This document shows, piece by piece, positions 33,218 through 42,415 of a stretch of 64,000 bases of DNA. Every line of letters starts with the position of its first letter. Positions within the stretch are counted from its first letter, which is position 1. The notes beneath the pieces are model-generated. The model was given only the letters and a program-made list of their open reading frames with translations, was not told where the DNA came from and ran no database searches. The position numbers were made by a program, and so were the translations under genes. The stretch comes from CAZBUK01 sp964495085 (GTDB lineage Bacteria; Bacteroidota; Ignavibacteria; T3Sed10-11). The stretch lies in assembly GCA_964495085.1 (NCBI GenBank), contig CAZBUK010000005.1:9177-73176 (forward strand), written 5' to 3'.

Positions 33218-35698
33218 ATGATAAAGCTCACCATTGTCACCGCGATATTCGCAGTTTGTATCCACGCTGCATATTCCCAGGAATCTTCGCTTGTCGTGCA
33301 TGCGACCCGGATAACCGATCCGCCTGCCATAGACGGCAGGGTGGATGAAGAGGTTTGGAATCTAGCCCCGGTTATCGATGCGTTCATTCAACGGGATCCG
33401 GACGACGGGCAACCTGCGACCGAACGGACCGAACTCCGCATTCTTTACGACGAAAGATCTCTCTACATTTCGTTTATCTGCTACGACGATGAACCCGAAA
33501 AAATAATCAGCAGACTTACCCGTCGCGACAGAAGGGTATCTTCGGATTACGTTGCCATCGCTATCGACAGCTATTTCGATCGCAGGACCGCATATCTTTT
33601 TGAGGTAAATGCCGCCGGGGTCAAACGCGATCTGCTGATGCTCGAAGACGGGGACCGGGAGGACGTTAACTGGGACGGACTCTGGGATGCCGCCGTCGCT
33701 ATGCACGAGAACGGTTGGAGTGCGGAATTCCGGATACCGTTTCAGACGCTCCGGTTTTCGAATTCGAGTGAACAGATCTGGGGATTCAATGCGGCTCGTC
33801 AGATAGAACGAAAAAACGAGTTCGCACTCTGGGCACCGCTGCCCCAGAGTTCACGCAGCGTTGTCTCGCGATTCGGTACGTTGAGAGGTATTTACGGCGT
33901 AAGACCGTCGCGTGCGATATTGCTTAAACCCTATATACTGGCTGGTGCGACCCGCTGGCCTTCAAACCAGATACCCGCACCGGTAACGCAGATCGATCCG
34001 AATCTGAACGTCGGACTCGATCTTGAGTACGGACTGTCGAATAACAGCACCCTGAACCTTACGATCAATCCCGACTTCGGCCAGGTCGAATTGGACGAGG
34101 TTATTCTGAATCTGACCGCGTTTGAAACATTCTATCCGGAGCGAAGACCGTTCTTTATCGAAGGGATATCTCTCTTTCGAACCGTCGGCGCCCTCGGCGA
34201 CGGACTTTTACGGACACATATGTTCTATACCCGGCGCATCGGCGACCGGCCGGTGAATTTTTTCGCGCTACCCGAATCGGTCGATCCGAATGATTGGCAG
34301 CTGAGAAAAAACCCCGCTGCAGTTCCGATTCTCGGCGCGGCAAAGGTGAGCGGTAAAACCGACGGGGGTCTCGGATACGGCCTTCTCCACGCAACGACCG
34401 GAAGAACATACAAAGTTCTGAGCAAACCGTTCGAGGACGATATCCGGTATCTTACCCAGAGTATGACCAATTATTCCGTCGGCAGAGTGCAATATGAATT
34501 GCCGGGGGGAGGATCGTACATCGGCGGCATAGCAACATCCGTCATCAGAGAGAACGGGGAAACAGGACGCGCTTTCTCCGGCGGTATCGACTGGCAGTAT
34601 AATATCAACGATTACGCGTTCACTACCGACGGGTTGATTTCATTTACGCATCGTGCTACACCGAAGGGAGACCAAGTAGGATATCATGGGCAGTTACGAC
34701 TCGGCTCTCAGAGCAACGATCATCTCAACGGGATGGCAGGAATGAATATTTACTCGCGCGATTTTAACCCGAACGACATCGGATTCAATTCATACAATAA
34801 CTTCGCAATCTATTACGTGTGGGTGCAGCTCAGGCACCTGGAACCTTTCGGGATCGTGCGGCGGATAAACTTTTCTCAATTCAATTTTTATTCACATCTT
34901 CTGGAACCGCACTATACCTTTCTTCGCGGCATAGAACCCTATCTCGGCATCACCTGGATGAATTACTGGTATACCGAGACCGGTGCAAATATTACCGCTT
35001 CGGGTTACAATCCTTTCGAATCGAGAGGTATGGGCGTCTATCATGTACCGCACGAAGTTAATTGGTGGTTCTACTCGAGCTCCGATAGCCGAAAACCGGT
35101 CGTCATTGCAGTCAACGGAGGTTTGTTGAGTACCGGAACGGGGGGATGGATGCGCCGCATCGGACTTCCCGTTACCGTAAAGGCGGGCGATCGGACCGAA
35201 TTAACCGTGTCGCCGAGTTATCGGAACTCGGAGAATTTTACCGGATGGGTGAATAATGTTGAAGGTCTGATCGACGACGGCAAAACAACGTCAGTATTCG
35301 GTAGCCGCGACGTGGAGCAGATCAGTACCATTTTCCGGATGACGCATACGTTTACGACGGATCTCAATATCCAGGCCTATATCCAGTATTTCTGGGCACG
35401 CGGTACCTATCAACGGTTCTTCTCGCTCAATGACGACGGGAGTCTGTCGCCGCTCGAGAATGGGTACGATAAAACACAATACAGAAATCCCGACTTTAAC
35501 CAGAGCTCGCTGAATCTCAATTTCATTCTCAGATACGAATACCTTCCCGGTTCAACGCTGTTTCTCGTCTGGACCCATTCGAGAGCCGAATGGCTCACAG
35601 ACTATAATGTCGGTCCGGCCACATTTCTTAACCGTACCTTGAACAGCCCCTCGACAAATGTCCTGATGTTGAAATGCACGTATACATTCGGCATCTAA
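33218..35698 (+). CDS. CBM9-like plus beta-barrel surface protein (DUF5916 type)
   Basis: The protein has 826 aa with a signal peptide ending '...IHAAYSQE'. Residues of about 35-220 look like a family-9 carbohydrate-binding domain ('PPAIDGRVDEEVWNLAPVI', 'LYISFICYDDEPE'). From about residue 240 the text is a long outer-membrane barrel: 'YGLSNNSTLNLTINPDFGQV', 'ETFYPERRPFFIEGISLF', 'YTRRIG' are the family markers, and the final strand ends 'LMLKCTYTFGI'. Such proteins are common in FCB and Gemmatimonadota genomes, perhaps for surface polymer binding. Function unproven. Confidence 0.88.
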   Translation: MIKLTIVTAIFAVCIHAAYSQESSLVVHATRITDPPAIDGRVDEEVWNLAPVIDAFIQRDPDDGQPATERTELRILYDERSLYISFICYDDEPEKIISRLTRRDRRVSSDYVAIAIDSYFDRRTAYLFEVNAAGVKRDLLMLEDGDREDVNWDGLWDAAVAMHENGWSAEFRIPFQTLRFSNSSEQIWGFNAARQIERKNEFALWAPLPQSSRSVVSRFGTLRGIYGVRPSRAILLKPYILAGATRWPSNQIPAPVTQIDPNLNVGLDLEYGLSNNSTLNLTINPDFGQVELDEVILNLTAFETFYPERRPFFIEGISLFRTVGALGDGLLRTHMFYTRRIGDRPVNFFALPESVDPNDWQLRKNPAAVPILGAAKVSGKTDGGLGYGLLHATTGRTYKVLSKPFEDDIRYLTQSMTNYSVGRVQYELPGGGSYIGGIATSVIRENGETGRAFSGGIDWQYNINDYAFTTDGLISFTHRATPKGDQVGYHGQLRLGSQSNDHLNGMAGMNIYSRDFNPNDIGFNSYNNFAIYYVWVQLRHLEPFGIVRRINFSQFNFYSHLLEPHYTFLRGIEPYLGITWMNYWYTETGANITASGYNPFESRGMGVYHVPHEVNWWFYSSSDSRKPVVIAVNGGLLSTGTGGWMRRIGLPVTVKAGDRTELTVSPSYRNSENFTGWVNNVEGLIDDGKTTSVFGSRDVEQISTIFRMTHTFTTDLNIQAYIQYFWARGTYQRFFSLNDDGSLSPLENGYDKTQYRNPDFNQSSLNLNFILRYEYLPGSTLFLVWTHSRAEWLTDYNVGPATFLNRTLNSPSTNVLMLKCTYTFGI

Positions 35699-35915
35699 CT
35701 TCGCGTTGAAAATGAGAGCTTTTTTCCGTAACATCATCGGAATAAATATACCGGAGATGTCGGAATCCCGCAGAGCCACAGCATCATCCTCAACGCTCCG
35801 GATCTGAATTCCGGCATCGATGTACCGGGATCTCCGGGTCGCAGGTAGATCCTTCCGGGTCCGTTCAATTTTCAATGTTCCGAATATTCTCATTTTTGAA
35901 CTATAAAAACTATAC

Positions 35916-37019
35916 ATGGATACACGTCCCGATCTATCGCGTCTCGGTTTTCATGAGTATTTCCGGGAGGCGGGCGCCGGTTATATCGAGAAGGGTTTTG
36001 AGATAGCGCGCGTAACCGCCGAGCGAAGGGAGCTCTACCGGATCAGCGTCGGCGATACGGAGATCTCCGCTGAGGTGACGGGCTCAATAATGTTCTCGGC
36101 GACTTCGCGCGCAGATTTCCCGGCGGTGGGCGATTGGGTTGCCGTAACAATTTCGGAAGACAGGAACAGAGCGGTCATACATTTTCTCCTGCCAAGGTAT
36201 TCGGTTCTAAAGCGCAAAACCGCAGGTAGGAAATTCGAAGAACAAATCATTGCATCGAATATCGACCGCGTCTTTATCGTACATGGATTCGATGCCGTTT
36301 TTAACGTTCGCAGACTCGAACGATACTTGCTGGCGGTCAAACAGAGCGGAGCCGATCCCGTATTTTTACTCAGCAAACGCGATCTCGTGCCGGCCGATGT
36401 GGTAAGCGCTTGTATGGAAAAAGTGGGTGAGATATCTTCGGAGATTCACAGCATCTCATATAACGCATTCGACCGGGACGATATCGAACGAATTCAAGCG
36501 TTTATCAAACCCGGCACGACGGCCTGCTGCATCGGTCCTTCAGGTTCCGGCAAATCCACACTCATCAATCGGCTTGCCGGCGAAGATCTCCTGTCAACCT
36601 CGGAGGTCAGATCTGAACAAGCGAAAGGAAAACATACAACTACCATGCGTCAGATGGTTCTGCTTCCCGGAGGAGGCATTCTGATCGATACGCCGGGCAT
36701 GCGGGAGTTCGCCCCCTGGGATGCGGGCGAAATGCTCCTCAATGCATTCGAAGAATTGCTCGATCTCTCGACTGAATGCAGGTTCAACGATTGTACGCAT
36801 ATGCACGAACCGGGCTGTGCCGTCATCCGCGCCGTCGAGGATGGTACGATAACGAGGAACCGTTACGACAGTTTTATCAAACTTGCGCGTGAGCAGGATT
36901 ACCATGCTGCGATGGCGGAAAAACAGGTTCGGCTCAAACGGAAAGAGAAAGAACGGAAATTGAGTAAGGAGCAGAAAAAGATCACGAAGCATAAGCACAG
37001 GAGTGAGGGAACGGAGTAA
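35916..37019 (+). CDS. rsgA: Ribosome small-subunit GTPase RsgA
   Basis: The protein has 367 aa. It shows an N-terminal OB fold ('GDWVAVTI', 'RKTAGRKFEEQIIASNID') and the circularly permuted GTPase: G4 'LLSKRDLV', G1 'GPSGSGKSTLINRL', G2 'KGKHTTTM' and G3 'LIDTPGMREF'. The zinc site is 'CRFNDCTHMHEPGC'. It matures the 30S subunit. The C-terminal tail is a Lys/Glu/Arg helix (residues 325-367), longer than usual. Confidence 0.95.
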   Translation: MDTRPDLSRLGFHEYFREAGAGYIEKGFEIARVTAERRELYRISVGDTEISAEVTGSIMFSATSRADFPAVGDWVAVTISEDRNRAVIHFLLPRYSVLKRKTAGRKFEEQIIASNIDRVFIVHGFDAVFNVRRLERYLLAVKQSGADPVFLLSKRDLVPADVVSACMEKVGEISSEIHSISYNAFDRDDIERIQAFIKPGTTACCIGPSGSGKSTLINRLAGEDLLSTSEVRSEQAKGKHTTTMRQMVLLPGGGILIDTPGMREFAPWDAGEMLLNAFEELLDLSTECRFNDCTHMHEPGCAVIRAVEDGTITRNRYDSFIKLAREQDYHAAMAEKQVRLKRKEKERKLSKEQKKITKHKHRSEGTE

Positions 37020-37061
37020 TGCGGCCGCGGGCGTGCACCGGCGATTCGGCTCCGTCCGCAT

Positions 37062-37730
37062 TTATCTCTCCAACGGTACTATCACTTCGGACGAATTATT
37101 CTTTGGCGAGTTGACGAGTTTCGAAACAGGATAAGCCTCCATCTCCTCGGCCCGATAGGGAAGTAGGAGCGGGAGCAAAGCGGCGCTGTCCTCAAGCTTC
37201 GGGTTGAGCCAGGTGCCTGTCTGTTGCTTCGGCAGAATGACGGGCATACGATTGTGAATCGGTTCCATCAATGAGTTCGGACTAGTGGTGATGATCGTGC
37301 ATGTCGCGGTTTTCTCTCCTTCCGGCGATATCCAGATCTCCCACAGCCCCGCAAATCCGAATGGCCTTCCCGATTTCATCACGACGTGCATTGGAATTTT
37401 ACCATTTTCCTCCCGTTTCCACTCGAAAAACCCGTCCGCAACGATGAGACATCTCTTTCTGCGGAACGAATTCCGGAAGCTCGGTTTTTCTGCGACGGTT
37501 TCGGCACGCGCGTTGATCATCCGGGATCCTATCGCGGGATCCTTCGACCAGGATGGAATAAACCCCCATTTCATTGTACCGAGTTTTCTTTTTTCCGAAT
37601 CGATGATCACTGCAACCTGCTGACCGGGCGCTACGTTATAACTCGGCTCTATCGAGCTCGTTACCTCCTCGACCTCGAATTCGTCGATGATCGCCTGGAG
37701 GGTCGCTTTACGGGAGAATCTTCCGCACAT
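37062..37730 (-). CDS. SRAP (SOS response-associated, HMCES/YedK) protein
   Basis: The protein has 222 aa. The catalytic Cys2 is exposed after Met removal ('MCGRFSRKA'). Further marks are 'NVAPGQQVAV', 'MKWGFIPSW', 'INARAETVAEKPSFRNSF', 'RRKRCLIVADGFFEWKR' and 'PIHNRMPVIL' with the conserved Glu and His. It forms a DNA-protein crosslink with abasic sites in single-stranded DNA and so shields them. It is convergent with rsgA, with 42 nt between stops. Confidence 0.95.
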   Translation of the reverse strand: MCGRFSRKATLQAIIDEFEVEEVTSSIEPSYNVAPGQQVAVIIDSEKRKLGTMKWGFIPSWSKDPAIGSRMINARAETVAEKPSFRNSFRRKRCLIVADGFFEWKREENGKIPMHVVMKSGRPFGFAGLWEIWISPEGEKTATCTIITTSPNSLMEPIHNRMPVILPKQQTGTWLNPKLEDSAALLPLLLPYRAEEMEAYPVSKLVNSPKNNSSEVIVPLER

Positions 37731-37792
37731 AGTTTTTCCTTTCGTCGGTAGAATATACGATAGATAAAGATCTTATCGGAGCGAAGGAGAAT

Positions 37793-38770
37793 CTAAGTTT
37801 CCGGTACAGATGGTACATGCATGCAGAAATCCGCCGTTCCTATATTACCCCCGCTGATAATTGCGCAGACGCGCTTCCCGCTGAATATTCCGGAATGCGT
37901 CCGGATCGCTGCAGCGGAGACGGCCCCTGTCGGCTCTACAGCGATCTTCATCCGCTCAAAGAAAAATTTCATCATATCCCGAACCCCGTCGTCGGTCACC
38001 GTCAGCATATCGTCTACATAGGTAACTATCGCCTCGAAGTTCAGATCCCCGACGCAGAGGTTTCGCATACCGTCTGCGATGGTTTCAGTTCTATCGTACC
38101 TGATAAGCTTTTTCTCTCTGAAAGATCGGTTCGCGTCGTCTGCACCTTCCGTTTCGACTCCGATGACCTTAATCTTTGGATTGAGCGATTTGATTACGAT
38201 CGCACAGCCGGAAATCAGTCCGCCGCCGCCTACCGGTATGAGCACAATATCGAGGTCTGGTATCTGGTTTACGATTTCGACGGCACAGGTACCCTGTCCG
38301 GCAATTATGAACGGATCGTCGTATGGGGGTACCAATATAGAGCCGTATTCATTTTGCAGTTCGAGGGCGCGTGTCATCCGCTCTTCAGAGGTCGTACCGG
38401 CGAACTCGAGGATCGCACCGTATCCGGAAGCCGCTTTCTTTTTAAACTCGGAGGCGTTCTGAGGCATGACAACGATGCATCGGATTCCTTCTAATCGTGC
38501 GGCGAGTGCCGTCGCCTGCCCGTGATTCCCCGAGCTGAAGGTAACGACTCCACGGGTCTTCTCGGAATCCTGAAGAGATCTGATTTTATTAATGGCTCCC
38601 CGCAGCTTGAAGGCACCGGTTCGCTGGAAGTTCTCCGCTTTAAAGAACGCAGTGCATCCCGTCTCCCGGTCGAAACCCGACGAATGGAGTACAGGAGTGG
38701 TATGGATATCTGTTTTAATTCGTTCAAGTGCCCTGCGAACGTCGTCGAAGGCAGGCAGAGAATGCTTCAC
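37793..38770 (-). CDS. Threonine/serine dehydratase (PLP fold II)
   Basis: The protein has 325 aa starting at a GTG. The Schiff-base Lys is K55 ('TGAFKLRGAIN'). 'FSSGNHGQATALAA' is the Ser-x-Gly-Asn-His substrate loop and 'IPVGGGGLISG' is the phosphate-binding Gly loop. The C-terminal ACT domain of biosynthetic IlvA is missing, so it is a catabolic threonine ammonia-lyase or a serine racemase-like enzyme. It yields 2-oxobutanoate or pyruvate. It is apparently monocistronic. Confidence 0.9.
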   Translation of the reverse strand: MKHSLPAFDDVRRALERIKTDIHTTPVLHSSGFDRETGCTAFFKAENFQRTGAFKLRGAINKIRSLQDSEKTRGVVTFSSGNHGQATALAARLEGIRCIVVMPQNASEFKKKAASGYGAILEFAGTTSEERMTRALELQNEYGSILVPPYDDPFIIAGQGTCAVEIVNQIPDLDIVLIPVGGGGLISGCAIVIKSLNPKIKVIGVETEGADDANRSFREKKLIRYDRTETIADGMRNLCVGDLNFEAIVTYVDDMLTVTDDGVRDMMKFFFERMKIAVEPTGAVSAAAIRTHSGIFSGKRVCAIISGGNIGTADFCMHVPSVPET

Positions 38771-38898
38771 AGAAAATCTTCCCGAATGAGAATGGGTTCG
38801 TTGGAGTGTCGGTGATATTTTCTATATGTCCGTAACCGGATGTTCACATCAAAAGCACACCCAGCCGGCATTCGGTTTTCCATCGCATGGAACCGGCA

Positions 38899-39360
38899 TC
38901 AGCTTCGTCTTCGTACGATGAGGAGAAATCCCGCGAGCATCATGACGACCGACCAAAATATACTTCCGCCCGTCGTGATTACGGCAAGTGCGGCTGCGGA
39001 TGCAAAGAGAATCGCTCCGGGGAAGAGAGACTGCCGATCGGGCGATCCCGACAGATACATACAGAAAAATCCGATTCCCGGCGCGGCGATAAAGATCGGC
39101 CAGAGAGATTCCATCCGGTTCCAATCCGTGAGCGACGTATAGAGGAAAAGGCCTCCGATGGTAATCAGAATGCCGAATACCATGAGGTATCCTTTCTTCG
39201 ATGAGTCGGACAGATATTGACCGAAAAAGAAAATGCCGGTAAGAATGAGAAATACCGGCCAGTATTTCCCCGGATCGAGCGTGGTAAAATTGCCGATCAG
39301 GAGAAGGACGCCTATGACGACGAGCAGAATGCCGGTAATATTATAGGGGTTGCGTTGCAT
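38899..39360 (-). CDS. Membrane protein, LiaI/DUF5668-like
   Basis: The protein has 153 aa from the ATG at 39360; the open frame reaches 39393. Six hydrophobic segments are arranged in pairs ('GILLVVIGVLLLIGNF', 'YWPVFLILTGIFFFGQYL', 'LMVFGILITIGGLFLYTSL', 'LWPIFIAAPGIGFFCMYL' and two more). The 'WPVFLI..G' repeats match the small membrane family often found with LiaF-type stress proteins. It ends in 'RRRS'. Function unknown. Confidence 0.78.
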   Translation of the reverse strand: MQRNPYNITGILLVVIGVLLLIGNFTTLDPGKYWPVFLILTGIFFFGQYLSDSSKKGYLMVFGILITIGGLFLYTSLTDWNRMESLWPIFIAAPGIGFFCMYLSGSPDRQSLFPGAILFASAAALAVITTGGSIFWSVVMMLAGFLLIVRRRS

Positions 39361-39530
39361 GCAAGTATCCTGTTCCGGTTGTGTGAATTGCAATATATCA
39401 AATTATTTCCTTTCTAAGAAACTTTACCCGGCAGCAGCTCCCCGGTTATTCCAATTTTTTTCGGGGAGGGGGAACGAGGCGAACATATAACCTGTGGGAA
39501 GTTCCGGCCCGCTCGGTGCAGCGGTATTCT

Positions 39531-40214
39531 CTACTCAGGAGCGGTAGTTCTTCTGTGTAATCCGATTTGAATCAGTTTGCCGATAACGATCAGTACCGTC
39601 AGAATAACCAACGGTAAAGCGGTTTCAAAAGTCAAAACGTCGGAAAGATCGTCGGCTTCGGTCGCCTGGTGAAGCGCAGCCGCATAGATATAACCTTTCA
39701 CGGTGAAGCCGATGATGGTAGAGAAGAGAAAGGATACGAAAGGGATCCGAATGAGTCCGGATCCATAGTTAATTACCGAGTGCGGAAAGTTCGGAAGAAT
39801 TCTGGCTGCAGTGAGCGTGAAAAAATCTCCGTGTTTACGAAGGAGAGAGAAGAACCTGGAGTTCGATATCCGTTGCTCGGTCTCACCCGACATAGTGCTG
39901 GAAAAGAAATACGCACTCACCGCTCCGAGTACCCCCCCCATTACGATGATAACGGTCGCGGTCAGCGGTCTGTAGAGCAAGCCCGCAACCCAGTACATCG
40001 TTGAGCCCGGCAATGCAAATGTATAGAGCACGATTTTAATGAGTATAATGAACGGAGGGAACCACCACATTTCGGCATATCGCTCTGCTATGCGCAATAA
40101 TTGATAAATGTCGATAATCTTCAATTGATGCAGGATAACCCCTGTAAGCAGCAACGCAATGAGGAGTACGGGTTTAATCGGGAATTGACGACGGGACGGT
40201 GATGTGGTTGTCAT
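39531..40214 (-). CDS. TVP38/TMEM64 (SNARE-associated, DedA-like) membrane protein
   Basis: The protein has 227 aa from the ATG at 40214 (the frame continues to a TTG at 40226). Motifs 'PPFIILIKIVLYTFALPGST', 'GGVLGAVSAYFFSS' and 'LTAARILPNFPHSVINYGSG' are the SNARE-assoc/VTT-domain signature with its re-entrant loops. These proteins are thought to move lipids or ions across the inner membrane. The next gene is divergent with its own promoter. Confidence 0.9.
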   Translation of the reverse strand: MTTTSPSRRQFPIKPVLLIALLLTGVILHQLKIIDIYQLLRIAERYAEMWWFPPFIILIKIVLYTFALPGSTMYWVAGLLYRPLTATVIIVMGGVLGAVSAYFFSSTMSGETEQRISNSRFFSLLRKHGDFFTLTAARILPNFPHSVINYGSGLIRIPFVSFLFSTIIGFTVKGYIYAAALHQATEADDLSDVLTFETALPLVILTVLIVIGKLIQIGLHRRTTAPE

Positions 40215-40394
40215 ATCGATGTCCAATATAAAAAATTTTTCTGATATTCCGTGATTGTACGTTTACAGTGGGGATGCGTCGTGGAAAAACCGATGGGAAA
40301 CACTATACGCCGGGAGGAAAGACTGCAGAACGTATATGATTGTTTCTCATAAATATACGAGCTTAATTGAGGCGTTCCTGCTCGCTAGTTTTGC

Positions 40395-40423
40395 TTGACA
40401 GTCCTGGCATTATTTTGTATCTT
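40395..40423 (+). promoter_or_regulatory. Promoter of the TPR lipoprotein gene
   Basis: TTGACA (40395-40400), 17 bp, TATCTT (40418-40423). It makes an open frame that begins with TTG at 40395 impossible as a start and supports the ATG at 40479. Confidence 0.78.
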
Positions 40424-40478
40424 TGTGCATCTTTTTTTGGCAAAAACAACCTACGAACATTTCATAAGGAGCCATTTC

Positions 40479-41633
40479 ATGAGGCAGTCTCCGACCTTTA
40501 TTTTGACCTCCCTCGTGGTTCTAATTTTAGCGTTTCTTAGTTTTCATTGTGCATCCCCCGAATTGACCAGCGCCCGCCTCTACATTCAACAACAGCAATG
40601 GGACGACGCATTGCGTGCGCTCGATAATGAATTGGAGACGAATCCGCAAAATGCGGAAGCCTGGTTTTTAAAGGGACAGATATATAACGAGATCGGCAAA
40701 TTCGATGAAATGAACGAATCCTTCGATAAATCCGTGGCCGTATCCCCGGAATTCCAGGCTGAAATTCAGAACATACGGTATAATAACTGGGTCCGGTTCA
40801 TTAATTCGGGAATCGAAGAATACAATACGGGTTCGGAAAATCCGGAAAGCTATCGGACCGCCATTGAGACATTCGATCTCGCCGCAAAGATGCAGCCGGA
40901 TAGTACACTCGCCTATAAAAATATAGGATTTGCGTATCTGGTGCTCGGTGAACTTGAAGAGGCGATTCCTTATTTTAACGAAGTTCTGAAGCGTGAGAAA
41001 GATGGTGAAATTGCCAAATACCTCGGTCAGATATATTTCGACCTGGGATATAAGCAATGGAACGATCATCAGGAATCCGGCGACGAGGCAGAAAAGGCGA
41101 AAGCCGAAGCAAATCTTGAGAAATCCATCGAATCCCTCCAGATTGCCCTCGATGAGCTCGAAGGTGATTCCGAAGCGTTGGCTCTTCTCTCGAATGCATT
41201 CATCCTTCTCGACCGCGGCGAAGAGGCGAAAGAGATATTCCGGGTCGGCATCGCCCAGGATCCCCAGAATAAAGTGTACCATTACAATCTCGGCGTGATG
41301 ATTCTCCAGGAAGACGACTATGAACTAGCCATAAAGCATTTCGATGATGCAATCGCACTCGACGAGAATTACGATGATGCCCTCTATAATCTCGGAGTTG
41401 CTTATGTGAACTGGGGCGTGAAACTCCGTGAGGAGGCGGTCGCCCAGCGCAACGAGGAGGATAAAACGTACCTCGAAAAATTCCGGGAAGCTCTCGGACC
41501 GCTCGAGAAAGTGGTCAGACGCCGGCCCGACGACGCCACACTCTGGGAAACTCTGGGCAGACTCTACGCGAATCTCGATCGCGTACAAGAGGCGGAGGAC
41601 GCGTTCAGTAAAGCCGATTCGCTGCGAAATTAG
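40479..41633 (+). CDS. TPR lipoprotein
   Basis: The protein has 384 aa from the ATG at 40479, with AAGGAG at 40467-40472. Residues 1-24 are a lipoprotein-type signal ('FLSFHC', Cys24 acylation site; the lipobox is poor). The rest is a solenoid of about eight TPR units, for example 'AEAWFLKGQIYNEIGKFDEM', 'TLAYKNIGFAYLVLGELEEA' and 'VYHYNLGVMILQEDDYELAI'. It is likely a scaffold in the outer or inner membrane leaflet facing the periplasm. It is followed by a hairpin at 41669-41713. Confidence 0.85.
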   Translation: MRQSPTFILTSLVVLILAFLSFHCASPELTSARLYIQQQQWDDALRALDNELETNPQNAEAWFLKGQIYNEIGKFDEMNESFDKSVAVSPEFQAEIQNIRYNNWVRFINSGIEEYNTGSENPESYRTAIETFDLAAKMQPDSTLAYKNIGFAYLVLGELEEAIPYFNEVLKREKDGEIAKYLGQIYFDLGYKQWNDHQESGDEAEKAKAEANLEKSIESLQIALDELEGDSEALALLSNAFILLDRGEEAKEIFRVGIAQDPQNKVYHYNLGVMILQEDDYELAIKHFDDAIALDENYDDALYNLGVAYVNWGVKLREEAVAQRNEEDKTYLEKFREALGPLEKVVRRRPDDATLWETLGRLYANLDRVQEAEDAFSKADSLRN

Positions 41634-41668
41634 AATTTCTATCATCTGTATACATAGTAAAAATACAG

Positions 41669-41713
41669 GAACCCTCCACGGTTTCTCTGACGAGAAAATG
41701 TACGGGAGGGTTC
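41669..41713 (+). promoter_or_regulatory. Hairpin between TPR and DUF3467 genes
   Basis: GAACCCTCC (41669-41677) pairs with GGGAGGGTTC (41704-41713). There is no T run afterwards, so it may be a weak terminator, an mRNA-end stabiliser or a leader of the DUF3467 gene. Confidence 0.45.
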
Positions 41714-41756
41714 GTCATTTATCGGTCCTCTGAATCGAAGGAAGAAAAGGTTTTCT

Positions 41757-42104
41757 ATGAGCGATCAATCAAGAAATGCACCGCCGAAAAGCCAGCAGAT
41801 CAACATCGAACTCGGTGAAAAAGAAGCGGAAGGTTTGTATTCCAATCTAGCGATTATCACGCACTCCACTGCGGAATTTGTCGTCGATTTCACGAGAGTC
41901 ATGCCCGGCGTAAATAAAGCCAAAGTACTTTCGCGCGTGATCATGACACCGCTCCATGCAAAGCTGCTCCTGCAGGCGTTAAAGGATAACATAGATAAAT
42001 TCGAAGCGAAATACGGCGAGATCAAAACACACGGTACCCCCTCGCAGCCGGTCGGCGGTTTCGGGTTCCAGCCCCCGAACGCAAAGGACGATAAGATCAA
42101 CTGA
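41757..42104 (+). CDS. DUF3467 protein
   Basis: The protein has 115 aa. It shows the whole domain: 'INIELGEKEAEGLYSNLAII', 'HSTAEFVVDFTRVMPG', 'KAKVLSRVIMTPLHAKLLL' and 'LKDNIDKFEAKYG', as in small cytosolic DUF3467 proteins of Bacteria. The C-terminus is Gly/Pro-rich. Function is unknown; it may be a chaperone-like or regulatory protein. Confidence 0.92.
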   Translation: MSDQSRNAPPKSQQINIELGEKEAEGLYSNLAIITHSTAEFVVDFTRVMPGVNKAKVLSRVIMTPLHAKLLLQALKDNIDKFEAKYGEIKTHGTPSQPVGGFGFQPPNAKDDKIN

Positions 42105-42209
42105 CCGGTATTTTGTAGAAACCTCATCTCGTTTGTAAAAAGGAAACGGATGAATCCTCACTCTAAGTAGTCATCCGGATCCCCCTTGTGACCATCCTCA
42201 CGCCTTTCC

Positions 42210-42275
42210 CGTGAATATTAACGAATTCGGGTTTTCCGCCCCGAAAAGGCATCCCTTTATGCCTCAATATTCACG
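42210..42275 (+). promoter_or_regulatory. Three-stem inverted-repeat structure upstream of a sigma-54 promoter
   Basis: The outer stem is CGTGAATATT (42210-42219) with AATATTCACG (42266-42275), ten perfect pairs. Inside are TTCGGG (42226-42231)/CCCGAA (42240-42245) and GGCAT (42248-42252)/ATGCC (42259-42263), both perfect. Together they make a three-way junction. It lies 67-132 bp upstream of the -24 element, where enhancer-binding proteins often sit. It could also be a small RNA or the end of the DUF3467 transcript. Confidence 0.5.
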
Positions 42276-42341
42276 TGGTGAAAAATAATCAGAGCTATAT
42301 CCCCCAAACCATATATTTCAGCAGGAATTAACACATTATGC

Positions 42342-42357
42342 TGGCACAAATCTTGCA
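42342..42357 (+). promoter_or_regulatory. Sigma-54 (RpoN) promoter
   Basis: TGGCAC (42342-42347), five bases, TTGCA (42353-42357). This is a full match to the -24/-12 consensus TGGCAC-N5-TTGCW. Transcription would start near 42367, before the surface-protein genes at 42416 and 44509. The matching sigma gene rpoN is in this window. Confidence 0.85.
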
Positions 42358-42415
42358 AATTAGCATAATGTGAATGGATTACGTAACCGGTTTAATTAAT
42401 TATATGGAATCGAAG

